From the NCBI GenBank assembly GCA_019009955.1, contig CM032230.1, positions 129,184,001 to 129,248,000 on the forward strand: a stretch of 64,000 bases of DNA, written 5' to 3'. The translations under genes were made by a program, and so were the position numbers. Source of the stretch: Riptortus pedestris. Taxonomy: Eukaryota > Arthropoda > Insecta > Hemiptera > Alydidae. This document shows positions 1 to 9,925 of the stretch, piece after piece. The notes under the pieces are model-generated. The model was not told the DNA's origin. It was given only the letters and a program-made list of their open reading frames with translations, and ran no database searches. Positions within the stretch are counted from its first letter, which is position 1. Every line of letters starts with the position of its first letter.

Positions 1-213
1 TCATTCAATACTACATGCTGCACTTCTAGACGTAGTGTTTATTCTCTCAATCAACACTAGAAGCTACAGCTCTAGAAGTATTGTTGAAACAATTAATACG
101 AGGAGCCACAGCACTAGAAGTAGTAATGACTCACTCAAAAAATCAATACCTGCTCATATTGCTAAAAAAACTCTTGATTCTGTTCATATTTCTACTGACA
201 AGAAGCCCGTCAT

Positions 214-245
<32 letters not shown>

Positions 246-934
246 TTTTTTGAATGGGTTATAATTTTATAGTGTTAAATTTCATTAAAGGAATGATTGA
301 AACCATTCACGGAATTTTAATGTCTTAGGATATAATTCAAATACTAAACAACTTAACTTATAGTCAATCATTTGACTAGTGATGTCGGTGAACTATGGAG
401 GCGATGCCAGTGGTGGGCGTTAAAGAGGTTTGAGGGGGGCACTTATAATGAATTACAAATTAAGCGGCCTACGAAATATAAACACAAACCTCGTTCCGAG
501 AAATATGTTCAAGTGTGTACTGAACAGGAATTAAGGTGGGATGGGAGAGATGAATTAGTTAACCTCATAATTTGGATATGAGTTTTAGCTGGTACCTCCG
601 GATCAGATGATAGTCGAAAACTGATGAGTAGAATTGACGTCATCGACAGTCAATGCTCGGGCTACTGACAATCATATCAAGAACGAGTGAGATAATACTG
701 TCCAATGAATCGCTTAATGACGAATACATTTATTTACATTTCTATTATTTTCTCCATATCCCAATTCATCCTGAATCGAACCCAGTCAATAAGAGATCTT
801 ACATGTGACTGACTTGTTTACTTATTTATGAGCGCTTCTGACATACACCATCCAGTGTAGCCTTCAGCTAAGATCCCCAATTTTAGAGTAATTTCTTTTT
901 CATATTGAATACTAACAGAGACATGTGGGTTTTT
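1..934. other. Unassigned AT-rich sequence
   Basis: I see no gene here. It holds a short TA run followed by a pure T run (about 215-251) and short open frames with no recognisable domain. The last part contains an interspersed repeat listed separately. Confidence 0.5.
795..905 (+). repeat. Interspersed repeat, inverted copy at 13.4 kb
   Basis: The segment around CCCCAATTTTAGAGTAATTT and CCATCCAGTGTAGCCTT is found in reverse complement at about 13,378-13,495. The family is unknown. It directly precedes a family A left end. Confidence 0.6.
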
Positions 935-1056
935 AGCAGATTTCCCTTAAGGGAAATCAGCTATTGAGGTTGTACTCATGACGGAATTTTCGACATTTTT
1001 CTTCAAATGTCCATCGATCCTATTTAGTAGATGACGAAAATGAGGTCCGTTCAAAA

Positions 1057-1108
<52 letters not shown>

Positions 1109-2527
1109 CTGTTACCACTCTAGCGGTCGCAATTTTTGTTTGATCGTTACAAAACTCGAAATTTAGTCGTTTTATGTAAAAAGAAAGATCAAGTTCGTTA
1201 ACGGCTGAAATCGGACCAGTGGGAGGGGGGGGGTTTAGAGGGGAGGATTTTCGAAAATTCGAAATATCTCCGTTACTATACGTCGGATCGAAAAATTGTA
1301 TAGAATCAATCTTATTGCAAATTACATTTACTATAAATATTGTTCTATACTTATTTTCCGTATAATGAGTATTAACCGAGATATTTGTATTTTTGTAACG
1401 AGTTCCGCTTTCAGTAAAACCCCACTCCTACTAGGGACATATTAATAATAAGCTGATATCTCATGAACCACCTCATTATTAGATTAAATACAAAATATTG
1501 TTTTCAACTAAGCTTTATTTTACGAGGTAAACAAATACGTTCTGGTGATCCCCCTTCCCCCTTTTTTCATGGACTACAAAAATCTGAGTGATTGAGATAG
1601 AAATTATTTTGATTCATTTCAAATTACTCCACTAACTATAGTAAATAGTTTCCAATAAAATTAATATTTTATATTCAGATATATTTCTTTAATTGTTTGT
1701 TTTTCCTTTCTATCTATCGATACTGCGCTACAAGGTTGGCTAACCTGTTTGTTTACAATCCAGCCATATTACGTTGTAGGGACTATTAACTTATATTGTA
1801 AATTCACTGAAAGATTTCTCATTGCCGTTTGTAATTATTCACTAATATTCACGGAAGTGTTACCTGTATGTATATTTACCTATTGTAAACCTTCGCTGGC
1901 TAACCTGCTTGTTCCTTAATCATGTGAAAATCTCATAACCGTCTGAATCGTATTTTGCCCCCCCCCCCACCCTTTCTATTTTCTTCCCGGATTCCTAAAT
2001 TTGGAATGGTTGTGATTAAAATTATTCTGGTTTATTATTAATTACAGTACTAGATATAATAAATAGTTATGAATAAAATTTATAACTTATATTCAAATAT
2101 ATTTCCGTAATTGCTTTTATTTCCGGTAAAAGCTGGCTAACTTGATTGTTTACAACTCAGACTGTTTGCTATCAGGAAGGTTCTTACCATTTGACTTGCG
2201 CTTTATTTGTTTACTTAATATTCACAGCAGTATTAAGTCTTACAAATAATAGATATTCTGTGGTACTATTTTGTGTTGGTGTAATAAGTGTTCAGAGCGC
2301 TGCTATCATTAAAGGTAAGTCCATCTTTTGTGCTCTTATTGTTTTGTTTTTTGAGATTTAATTGGTTTTAATTTAATCTCGGAGCCTAACGGACAAGAGT
2401 TACTTTCCCGCCAAAAGCTATTTCGGCCGCTTCCTTGGCTGTCTCGGCTCTCGTGAAATTTCTCTATTGTAAAACTTCACGTGGGAAATCTGCTTAGTTT
2501 ACGCAGCCCCTTTGTGACGGACTTTTT
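935..2527 (+). mobile_element. Family A (HINE-like) element, composite copy
   Basis: The left end AGCAGATTTCCC with its palindrome starts at 935. The (TA)n tract is at about 1,060-1,104, followed by the body with its G run (about 1,221-1,245) and C runs. A right end with GGGAAATCTGC and an imperfect terminal hairpin ends near 2,527 in a T run. It is longer than the usual 0.65-1.0 kb because body blocks are duplicated (two 'gctggctaacctg' blocks). Most of 935-2,130 is nearly repeated in inverse orientation at 22,150-23,379. No protein is encoded. Classification as Helentron-associated is inferred from architecture. Confidence 0.65.
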
Positions 2528-3010
2528 ATTTTTCAGTAAACCCCCACTCCTACTCATGTCGTATTAACAATAATCTGTTCTATAATGAAATTCTTTATGC
2601 TAGGAATAAATTCCAAATATTAATTTCAAGTGACCTTAATTATACGAGATACACCAAAATGTGTTGCGTGATGACGTCATCTATTTAGATTTAATGTTCT
2701 TATTTCAAAAATATTTTCTTCATTCTTGGTATGTCATACTCGATATTTAACTATTTCAGTCAGCACTAAAGTTTCTATTCGTTCTTGGCTGGTCAGACCT
2801 GTGAATGGAAAATTCAAAATATTTTCGTTATGCGTCGAATGGTAAAATGTTATATCTATATATATGTAAATCTGAAATATTGTTGCTGTACAAATGTTGA
2901 TCTATGCATTTGTTTCGTAACTCAAGAATTCAGCGAGTTTTTCGCTGTTTTTTGTTTTCTGCCTTCAGTAACACCAGCACCCTCACCCATTAATTTGTAT
3001 TAATATTTTT
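2528..3010 (+). repeat. Degraded family A body fragments
   Basis: The stretch resumes with CAGTAAACCCCCACTCC, the body segment that normally follows the internal T run, so the upstream right end seems inserted into this older copy. It then decays into scrambled body pieces. Confidence 0.5.
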
Positions 3011-3150
3011 TAGAAGATTTTCATTAATGAATAAGCTATTGAGATTGTACTCATGAAGCGATTTTAGAAATTTTTCGTCAAATGTCCATTGATCCTACCA
3101 AGGAGATGACGAAAACGAGGTCCGTTCAAAACTGTGTATGTATATATAGC
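3011..3150 (+). repeat. Family A left half, interrupted at its TA block
   Basis: A decayed palindrome is followed by the GTCCATTGATCCTACC block and GAGGTCCGTTCAAAACTG, then a short TA block. The mariner-type element starts directly after it and the matching family A body resumes near 4,819, so the copy was split by that insertion. Confidence 0.6.
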
Positions 3151-3164
3151 TGTTCCAAATCTGA

Positions 3165-3390
3165 TTCACAATTTTCCAAACTAATTTCAGAATTTTCCAA
3201 ACCATTTTCAGACTTTTCCAAACCATTTTCAGGCATTTCCAAACCATTTTCAGAATTTTCCAAACCATTTTCAGAATTTTCCATACCATTTTCAAAATTT
3301 TCCAAACCATTTTCATAATTTTCCATTTCAAATTTAGAATTTTCCATTTCAAATTTAGAATTTTCCATTTCAAATTCAGAACTCAGAAAT
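3165..3390 (+). repeat. Tandem 21-bp units forming the left terminus of the mariner-type element
   Basis: About ten units alternate ATTTTCC with AAACCATTTTCAG; the last three switch to the variant ATTTTCCATTTCAAATTTAG. Because 21 is a multiple of three, all frames show a 7-residue periodicity and spurious repetitive open frames arise on both strands. The variant units match the right terminus in inverse orientation. Confidence 0.75.
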
Positions 3391-3538
3391 AGGCAGGGAA
3401 AAACATTGAAATAAACATTCATAATTAATGTAAACAGAAGGAGGAGGATATTAATCCTCTTTCTAGTCCTCTTGACTTATCAATGAGAAATTTTAATTAA
3501 GTTCCGAATATTCAGTTGGCAAAGTGATTGCAACAAAA

Positions 3539-4660
3539 ATGAACTCCGATACTGAAAGTGATCGTGTAGATGATCCATCACCTATTGAAAGTCTACATTT
3601 TCGTCGCAGAAGACCTAGAAGAAATGTTATAGTGAGTGACACAAGCTCCCAGTCGGATTCTCAGCCTTCGGCAACGTCTCGCCGTCATTCTTCCAGTAGA
3701 GGAAACTATAATCAATATTCTAAGGAAAAAAAAGCAATGTTTATTAGGTTATACGAGGATGGTCATCAACTCAACGAAGCCGCACAAATTTCAGGGATTA
3801 AGCTGCAAACTGCATTTACAAAAAATATCTCAATGATTGCAGCATTTTAGAGGGATCTAGGGGTGGCCAAAGATGGAAGAAGCTTAATCCAGAGATTCTT
3901 CGTTTCATTGAAGAAATTTCGGATGAAAACCCTGGACGGACTCTAAAGCAAATAAAGGATATTTTGTCATCCCGACATGGTTTGGCTTGAGCAAGTCTAT
4001 CATTGATAACGGTCTAAAAAAATTAAAAATTACTTTAAAAAAAGCGACCATCGAAATTGATAGAATGAATTCCGCAGTTAGTCTTCAAAAAAGAAAGGAA
4101 TATGCCCTGAATTTTAACAATGAGGCTCCCGCTGAAAGGGAAAAAATAATTTTCATCGATGAGTCCGGTTTCAATCTTCACCTTCGAAGAACACAAGCTC
4201 GTTCCCGGAGTGGCTCTCGTGCAGTAATTAACGATACCAACAGTTCGAGGCAGAAACTAAACTCTGTTTATTGCTATAAATAACCAAAAAGTGTCCATTT
4301 CAAAATAATTAGAGCAGGGAACTACAACACAATTCAGTTTTTGGACGAACTTAACGAAAAACTTGAAAATAAAAGTAATGCAGTGCTGGTGAGGGAAAAT
4401 GCAGCCATTCACAGAGCTACTGTAGTAAGGGAGAAGTTCGAAGGCCTTGGACTCAACGTCCAATACCTTCCTCCTTACTCTCCACAGTTAAACCCTGCAG
4501 AGAAGGCTTTTTAAAAAAATAAATTATTTACAAGGAACCGGCTGTCCCGACTATTGTAGAAGAGGCAATACCTACAATTGAGCCGACCGACTGTGCCAAC
4601 TGGGTCATGGATATGTACCAGCAGCTCCCCAATGCAGCAGCAGGTCGCCCTCTTTCTTAA
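3539..4660 (+). pseudogene. DDE transposase, Tc1/mariner (IS630) superfamily, DD34E spacing, broken
   Basis: It would have cut and pasted its own element. The N-terminal part is Ser/Arg-rich and is followed by a helix-turn-helix region (around YSKEKKAMFIRLYEDG). A frameshift and early stop follow near 3,849. The catalytic part resumes with FIDESGFN (first Asp codon 4,158-4,160), then ENAAIHRA and YLPPYSPQLNPAE. Spacing between the second and third catalytic positions is 34 residues. The second catalytic position reads Glu (codon 4,395-4,397) where the family has Asp, a one-base change expected to inactivate the enzyme. Further frame breaks lie near 3,989, 4,281 and 4,512. The terminal reading AAAGRPLS ends at the stop 4,658-4,660. 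I chose ATG 3,539 because the preceding codons lack family character. Confidence 0.7.
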
Positions 4661-5022
4661 TTTTTTAAAATAATATTAATTAACTTTTTTTTAACATTTA
4701 ACATTTTTTAATATAACAAAAATATATCTGTAAATATCGAAATTAAAATTCTGAATTTATTATGATAATGTTTTATTATTCATCCAATTCTGAATTTAAA
4801 ATGGAAAACTCTGAAAATGGAATTTCAAAAATTCATATCTTCGTTATTATGGAAATATTTTATAGAGCCAATCTTATTACAAATGTAATGTTCTATAAAT
4901 AATGTTATGTGCATTTCTTCACTACATTTATTAATTGACCAAGATACTTACATTTAATAATTTAAGGCATTCAGTAAAGCCCCTCTCCAAGGGGGCTTCT
5001 ATTAACAATAAACTTCTATATT

Positions 5023-5156
5023 TCTGGAATATGCTGGATGGTAGAGGAACCAATTGATCAGGATCAATAAGAAGGCCAAGTCCTCTACAGTTTTTTTTTC
5101 TTTTTTTTTTTTTCTGAAAAACTGTAGAGGACTTGGCCTTCTTATTGATCCTGATC
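5023..5156. other. Snap-back insertion with a perfect 42-bp inverted repeat and 13-bp target duplication
   Basis: The arms 5,054-5,095 and 5,117-5,158 are perfect reverse complements (42 of 42) with a pyrimidine-rich 21-nt loop. The insert is flanked by identical 13-mers AAACTTCTATATT at 5,010-5,022 and 5,157-5,169; the outer two arm bases overlap the right duplicate. Removing it restores continuous family A body. A 13-bp duplication is typical of LINE-style target-primed insertion, whereas the perfect hairpin suggests template switching or a foldback transcript. No other copy was noticed in the window. Confidence 0.8.
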
Positions 5157-5202
5157 AAACTTCTATATTATGAAGCACATTATTTGCAACATAAATACAA
5201 AT

Positions 5203-5430
5203 GGGGCTCGGGTTGACCGTGCGAGTTAGGGCGTTGGTCCTAATTTCTCATGGCAGACCTAGAGTGGCGGGTTCGATTCCCGCCCTAGGCAGTAGAAATT
5301 TATTTAGTGACGGCCTCATTAAATAAACTCCTTAGGCCTGGCTAGAAAAGGATGGCAACCTGTAGATAACCCGTCCCAATTAGCCTAGTTGCATAAAGTG
5401 GGCGTAAAATAAAAAATAAATAAATAAATA
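5203..5430 (+). mobile_element. SINE-1, tRNA-derived, full length
   Basis: The 5' tRNA-like head contains a box B-like GGTTCGATTCC and an A-box-like stretch around GCGAGTTAGGGCGTTGG. The body includes CTGGCTAGAAAAGGATGG and the 3' end is an (AAATA)n tail. The flanking sequence ATAAATACAAAT is repeated on both sides, consistent with a target duplication. Such elements are RNA polymerase III transcribed and mobilised by a LINE. Confidence 0.8.
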
Positions 5431-5674
5431 CAAATATTATTCTTATTGAAATTTTATATTTTGAGATAAATCCAAATACGTGGCCCAAGTCAGAAATCTG
5501 CTTAGTATGCGCTTTTTCGTCATCACCTATGTAGAATTTGAGGGAATTTATCGAAAATGGAGTCGTGAGTACAACTTCATAAGCTAATTTCCCATTATAG
5601 AAAATAATAATAATATAATATAAAATTATTCACTACTTTAAAAACAATATGTTCTAATTCTACTTTAATTCAGT

Positions 5675-5872
5675 CTAATATCTAACGCTAAAGACTTACC
5701 TAAAATGGCGAGTTCAATTCCCGCCTGGGCAAATAGGAATTTACTTAATGACGAACTCAATAAATAAAATCCTTAGTCACACCCTGGCTAGAAAATGGTG
5801 GTTACGTGTAGATAATTTGTCCCATTTAGCCATAGTTGTATAAATTGGACATTAATAAATAAATAAATAATA
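5675..5872 (+). mobile_element. SINE-1 copy, 5' end eroded
   Basis: It retains GCGAGTTCAATTCCCGCC (degraded box B), the shared body and an (AATA)n tail. Confidence 0.7.
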
Positions 5873-5879
5873 TCTAACG

Positions 5880-6035
5880 TAGGCTAAGGTTAGCCGAGTT
5901 TTGGTGTTAATCTCAATGGTATCTCACGTGGTATACCTAGAGTGAGTTCGATCCCACCCTTGCTAGAAAGGGATGTTAACCCGTCCCAATTAGCGATAGT
6001 TGCAGAAAGCGGATGCTAATAAATAATAATAATAA
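5880..6035 (+). mobile_element. SINE-1 copy with internal deletion, in tandem with the previous one
   Basis: The tRNA-like head (GTTAGCCGAGTTTTGG, GAGTTCGATCCCACC) is joined directly to the distal body (TTGCTAGAAAGGGATG), followed by an (AATAAT)n tail. It starts a few bases after the tail of the preceding copy. Confidence 0.7.
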
Positions 6036-6516
6036 CACCTGGAGGCTTAGGGTTTTTAAACGTTGTACTCATACGATCAATTTACGACAATTGAATATTA
6101 AATTCATATTTCGTTTTGGTTTTTTTTCTCTTTTCGAACCTACGGTTCAAGTTTGTATTCTGGAATGCTCGTTCACCGTCGGACACCTCCCCGATCTCAT
6201 TATATTTCACTATATAAGAGCGTTACTCTAATTTATAGACGGAATGTACCGTAGGCCCTATAGACTGGGGCTATATTCAATTATTCAAATGAGGCGGCTC
6301 TCGGGCTAGATTGGCCAAATCTGTTAAAGTGATGCCGAACCAATTTAAACCGAAATAAAAACTAAAATAAAGCCCCCGAGGTGGGTGCATTAGACATAAC
6401 TCACTCCAGGAGCGGCTACCTGGGCTGCCGGGTAGATCTGCTACCAGCGCTCTCTGGCAACGACTTTGTAATTCGGCGTGCGTCCGATTCTCTGCTGTGA
6501 TGTAATGCCGCCTTTT

Positions 6517-7362
6517 AGCAGATTTCCCTTAAGGGAAATCACCTATTGAGGTCGTGCTCATGACGCTCTAGGAGATGACGATAATGAGGTACGTTCAAAA
6601 TTGTATTTATATATAGTCGTTTTATGTAAAAAGAAAGATTAAGTTCGTTACCTGCAGAAATCGGACCAGGGGAGAGGGGGTTTAGAGGGGGAGAATTTTG
6701 TAAATCCGAAATATCTCCGTTACTATACGTCGAATCGAAAATGTATATAGAATCAATCTCATTGCAACTTAAATGCACTATAAATACTGCTATATACGTG
6801 TATTCCCTATTTTGAATATTAACCGAGATATTTGCATTTTCAGTTTTAAGCCTTCAGCAAATCTCCTGACTGTAACATAAACAATACTATATAATAAACC
6901 ACATTATTTGAATCTTAAAGTCCAGATATGGTTTTCAAGATACTTTTATTATGAAATATACATACAAATATGTTCTGGTGAACTCCCCCCTCCCTCCCCA
7001 ACAACCCGTCTTAAGTTCTTGGACTACTAAAATTTTATTGATTGAGATGAAAATTATTCTGATTCATTATAAATTACAGTACTAGATATAGTAAATAGTT
7101 TTCAATAAAATTAATATGTTATATTCTGATATATTTTAGTAATTGTTTTTCTTTCCGGTTAAAGGTTGGCAGACCTGTTTGTTTACATTACAGACGCTTC
7201 CCGTCCGGAAAGTATTAAAATTGACTGAAAGATTTCTTATTACCATTTGTATTTATACACTTAATATTCCCGGTGGTGTTGCGTTATATGTAGATTTATT
7301 TATTAGTAAACTCCAGAAGGGAAATTTGCTTAGTTTACGCAGCCCCTAGGTGACTGACTTTT
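6517..7362 (+). mobile_element. Family A (HINE-like) element, nearly complete
   Basis: The left end AGCAGATTTCCCTTAAGGG starts at 6,517 and the GATCC block is partly deleted. The TA tract is reduced to a few bases (about 6,605-6,616). The body carries the G run and C runs, and the right end TTTGCTTAGTTTACGCAG ends in a T-rich stretch at about 7,362. No coding capacity. Confidence 0.7.
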
Positions 7363-7381
7363 ATTATTCATTTGCCATTTT

Positions 7382-7590
7382 AGCAGATTTCTTGACGAGC
7401 GAAATCAGCTATTGAGGTTGTAGACATGACGTAATTTAAAAAAAAAATCCGCATATGTCCATCGATCCTACTTCTGGCAGTAATAATTTTAGTTTGATCG
7501 ATACCGAACTCGATATTTAATTTTTTTTAAGTAAAAATAATGATGAAGTTCGTTAACTGCTTATTTCTGGCAGTTTATTACAGTGCGTAA
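7382..7590 (+). repeat. Family A left half with variant terminal stem
   Basis: It starts 20 bp after the previous right end. The palindrome is replaced by GATTTC-TTGACGAGC-GAAATC, so the outer stem survives with a new loop. The TA tract is missing and the body stops after about 100 bp. Confidence 0.6.
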
Positions 7591-7849
7591 ACTACGGCCA
7601 GATTTGAAACTTAATGAATATGGTTAAAGGTTCAAATCGTACCGCATACTACATATATCATGTCCCGCAACTTTTATTCCATGTTTAAATAGGCTTCTTA
7701 CTTCAGGAGAAATGAAGAATGGATGTTGAGATGAGATCATTCACTTCGTTTACACAGAATCTGAATTAACGACTCATATTAGTCTACATACTACATTTTT
7801 GTTTTAAACTAAACAAGAAAATGATGTTACATGTTATAGAGTAATATTC
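7591..7849. other. Unassigned AT-rich sequence
   Basis: No feature was recognised between two family A remnants. Confidence 0.4.
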
Positions 7850-7927
7850 ATGGACATTTGAGGAAATTATTCGAAAATTGCGTCCTCAATAGCTGATTTC
7901 ATCCGTTTGCTGATGAAATCTGCTAAA
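7850..7927 (-). repeat. Family A left end, minus strand, with compensated stem
   Basis: The terminal stem reads GATTTCATC-CGTTTGCT-GATGAAATC on the plus strand. The usual CCC/GGG pairs are changed on both sides so that pairing is kept. It abuts the LTR fragment. Confidence 0.65.
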
Positions 7928-7929
7928 AG

Positions 7930-8321
7930 TTGACCAGTTCGTCTAACTGTCAGTCAGTTTTCTTACTTGTGAATAACAGTCCACTCAGTGCAGCTTTTAG
8001 TGAACAGAGCTTATTAGTTTAAGTGCAGTGCAGTGTATAGTGAAGATCAGTGGAGTTCCATCTATTGTAAAGATCAGTACAGTGCCTTGTTTTGTGAATA
8101 TCAGTGATTCACGTGATCGTGTACTGTGCAATAAGAAGTGAAGTTATGAATACGTATTGTGTAGAGTAGAGAAGAATAATTTACATAGTGTGTAAAAATG
8201 TTTAGTGCGTCACCAAATAAATTGAGGAATGATAAAAATGCTTAAGTTTGTGCAATTAATTTCGGAGTCACAAAGAATTTTAATATTCAACGTTTATTAT
8301 TTTTTTGTAATAAACGTAACA
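7930..8321 (+). mobile_element. Solo LTR fragment (R-U5 part), same family as 26.2 and 58.5 kb
   Basis: It shares the CAGTCAGTTTT initiator region, the CAGTG-rich R region and the 3' terminal hairpin AACGTTTATTA/TAATAAACGT ending in GTAACA at 8,321. The upstream part with the TATA box is missing, cut at the family A end. Confidence 0.6.
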
Positions 8322-8745
8322 GTATTTTACTTTTTTTTGTTACTCTTTGTTATTACATATCCGTATGTTATTATTCATTCCAAGGTAATATCCATAGATA
8401 TGGTAATGGAATAAACGATCGTTCATTGCTCTAGGAACTACCTGAGGCTAAGACTATGCCACTAGAACGGGTGATTAGAGAGTGGCTGCGGTTTGTGATT
8501 GCAACTCCTTGATCAGGACTCAAAGAGGCAAAGGGCTTCTTGATTCCAATTACAGATTCTCCTTCATCTTGCCGCTAACTCCTCAAAGCCAACCCCTAAT
8601 ACCTTCAATGCAACTTCTCTTTTCCTATGACGAGCGCCAATATCTTGTGTCTGCCTCGTGATCTTCCCCTCAGCCTCCTTCCATTATCATTCCTTTAAGG
8701 TATGGCCGGGAGGTCGACAACCGCGTTATCAAGTTTTGCACATTT
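8322..8745. other. Unassigned sequence
   Basis: A more GC-balanced stretch (8,420-8,745) without a recognisable domain or a long open frame. Origin unknown. Confidence 0.4.
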
Positions 8746-9925
8746 GTGTCATTGTTTCGCATAACTAATAGTTACCAAACTGGAAATATTAAACGGCTTA
8801 TGTAAAATTATTGATCAAGTTCGTTAAGGGCTGAAATTGGAACGTGAGGTTTAAAGGGGGTACTTTCGAAAATTCGAAATATCTCCGTTGTTATATGTTG
8901 GATCGAAAAACTTTCTCAATATTAAACATTAACTGAGATATTTGAATTTTAGCAGATTTCCCTTAGGGGAAATCAGTTATTGTGGTCGTACTCATGACGC
9001 GATTTTCGAAAAATTTCTTCAAATGTCCATCGATCCTACCCAGGAGATGACGAAAATGAGGTCCGTTCAACATTATATATATATTTGTCTGTTAACGCTC
9101 TAGCGGTCGCAATTTTAGTTTGATCGTTACGAAACGCGGTATTTAACCGTTAAATGTAAAAAGACAGATCAAGTTCGTTAATGACTGAAATCGGACAAGA
9201 GGGAGGAGGGGTTTAGAGGGGGGGTTTTCGAAAATTCAAAAATCTCCGTTATTATGCATCGGATCGAAAAATGTATAGAACCAATCGTATTGAAAATTAA
9301 AATTACTATAAATATTGTTATATACATTTATTCTCTATCTTGAATATTAAACGAGATATTTGCATTTTTATGAAGTCTGTGGTCAGGTATAGTTCGGATT
9401 AGGTCGGTCATTTCCGGAGCTCAGCTCAGGTGGGAGGCTTCTTCTAACCTTACCTGTCGTTTCTAACCTTACTTTACCTTCGTTACTTTGGGAGATTTAT
9501 GCAAATACGTTCTGTTCATCCACCCACCCCCCCCCCCCTTCTTTAGTTCTTGGACTACTAAAATTTGAGTTATTAAAATATAAATGATTCTTACAATTCA
9601 GAAGCCGTTTCAGTTGGGAATTTATTTTAATTAACTGAAAGATTTCTCATTACCGTTTGTATTTAATAACGGTGGTGTTGTGTTACGAGTATGCCGATTT
9701 CTCTATTGTAAAACCTCACATGGGAAATCTGCTTAGTTTAAGCAGCCCCTGAATTTCGGACTTTTTTAGTTTTCTGCCTTCAGACTCATGTCATATTAAC
9801 GATAAGCTGTTTTATCGTGAACCATTTCATTATAAGGTTAAATACCAAATATTGTTTTCATTGGCAGTTTTCTTTATGGCATATATGCAAATACATTATA
9901 TGAAGATTACAGTCATCAATTAAAA
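8746..9925 (+). mobile_element. Outer family A copy carrying a nested family A insertion
   Basis: The body runs from TTACCAAACTGG to GAGATATTTGAATTTT (8,950), is interrupted by a complete family A copy, and resumes at 9,768 with AGTTTTCTGCCTTCAGACTC. The two edges join to the normal internal T run of the body without a target duplication. Confidence 0.65.
8951..9767 (+). mobile_element. Inner family A (HINE-like) element
   Basis: The left palindrome starts at 8,951, a short TA tract is at 9,073-9,087, and the body contains a separate GC-richer insert near 9,375-9,480. The right end GGGAAATCTGCTTAGTTTAAGC ends in a T run at about 9,767. It sits inside the T run of another copy. Confidence 0.7.

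Larger units (their letters stand above)
3157..4818 (+). mobile_element. Tc1/mariner-superfamily element with tandem-repeat terminal inverted repeats
   Basis: The element consists of a left array of about 21-bp units (TTTTCCAAACCATTTTCAGA type), a broken DD34E transposase gene, and right-end units (about 4,745-4,818) that are the reverse complement of the left units: AATTCTGAATTTAAAATGG on the right mirrors CCATTTCAAATTCAGAA on the left. It sits inside a family A copy whose body resumes at the right edge with AATTTCAAAAATTCATATC. Boundaries are accurate to about 15 bp and I could not define the TA duplication. Confidence 0.6.
4819..5504 (+). repeat. Family A body and right end, split by two insertions
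   Basis: The body resumes with ATCTTCGTTATTATGG and ends with GAAATCTGCTTAGTATGCGC at about 5,480-5,504. It is interrupted by the hairpin insertion (5,023-5,156) and a SINE (5,203-5,430), and is fused at its right edge to a minus-strand family A left end. Confidence 0.6.
5505..6240 (+). repeat. Composite block (family A end + SINE-1 pair + unknown segment), inverted copy at 13.5-14.0 kb
   Basis: A minus-oriented family A left end is followed by two SINE-1 pieces and a segment ending near GAATGCTCGTTC and CTATATAAGAGCG. The same order is found in reverse complement at about 13,480-14,040, although there with one SINE. The block appears to have been duplicated as a unit. Confidence 0.65.

Noticed and set aside
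1060..1104. Regularly spaced repeats as a CRISPR-like array
   Set aside because: TA tracts and family A modules recur at irregular distances and on both strands in a eukaryotic context; no spacers or cas genes.
3082..3422. FSKPFSE and NGLENSE repeat peptides on both strands
   Set aside because: Translations of the 21-bp terminal array of the mariner-type element, not proteins.
5203..5290. Possible tRNA gene
   Set aside because: The box A/B-like head belongs to a SINE repeated many times, with a body and tail; no intact cloverleaf is evident.
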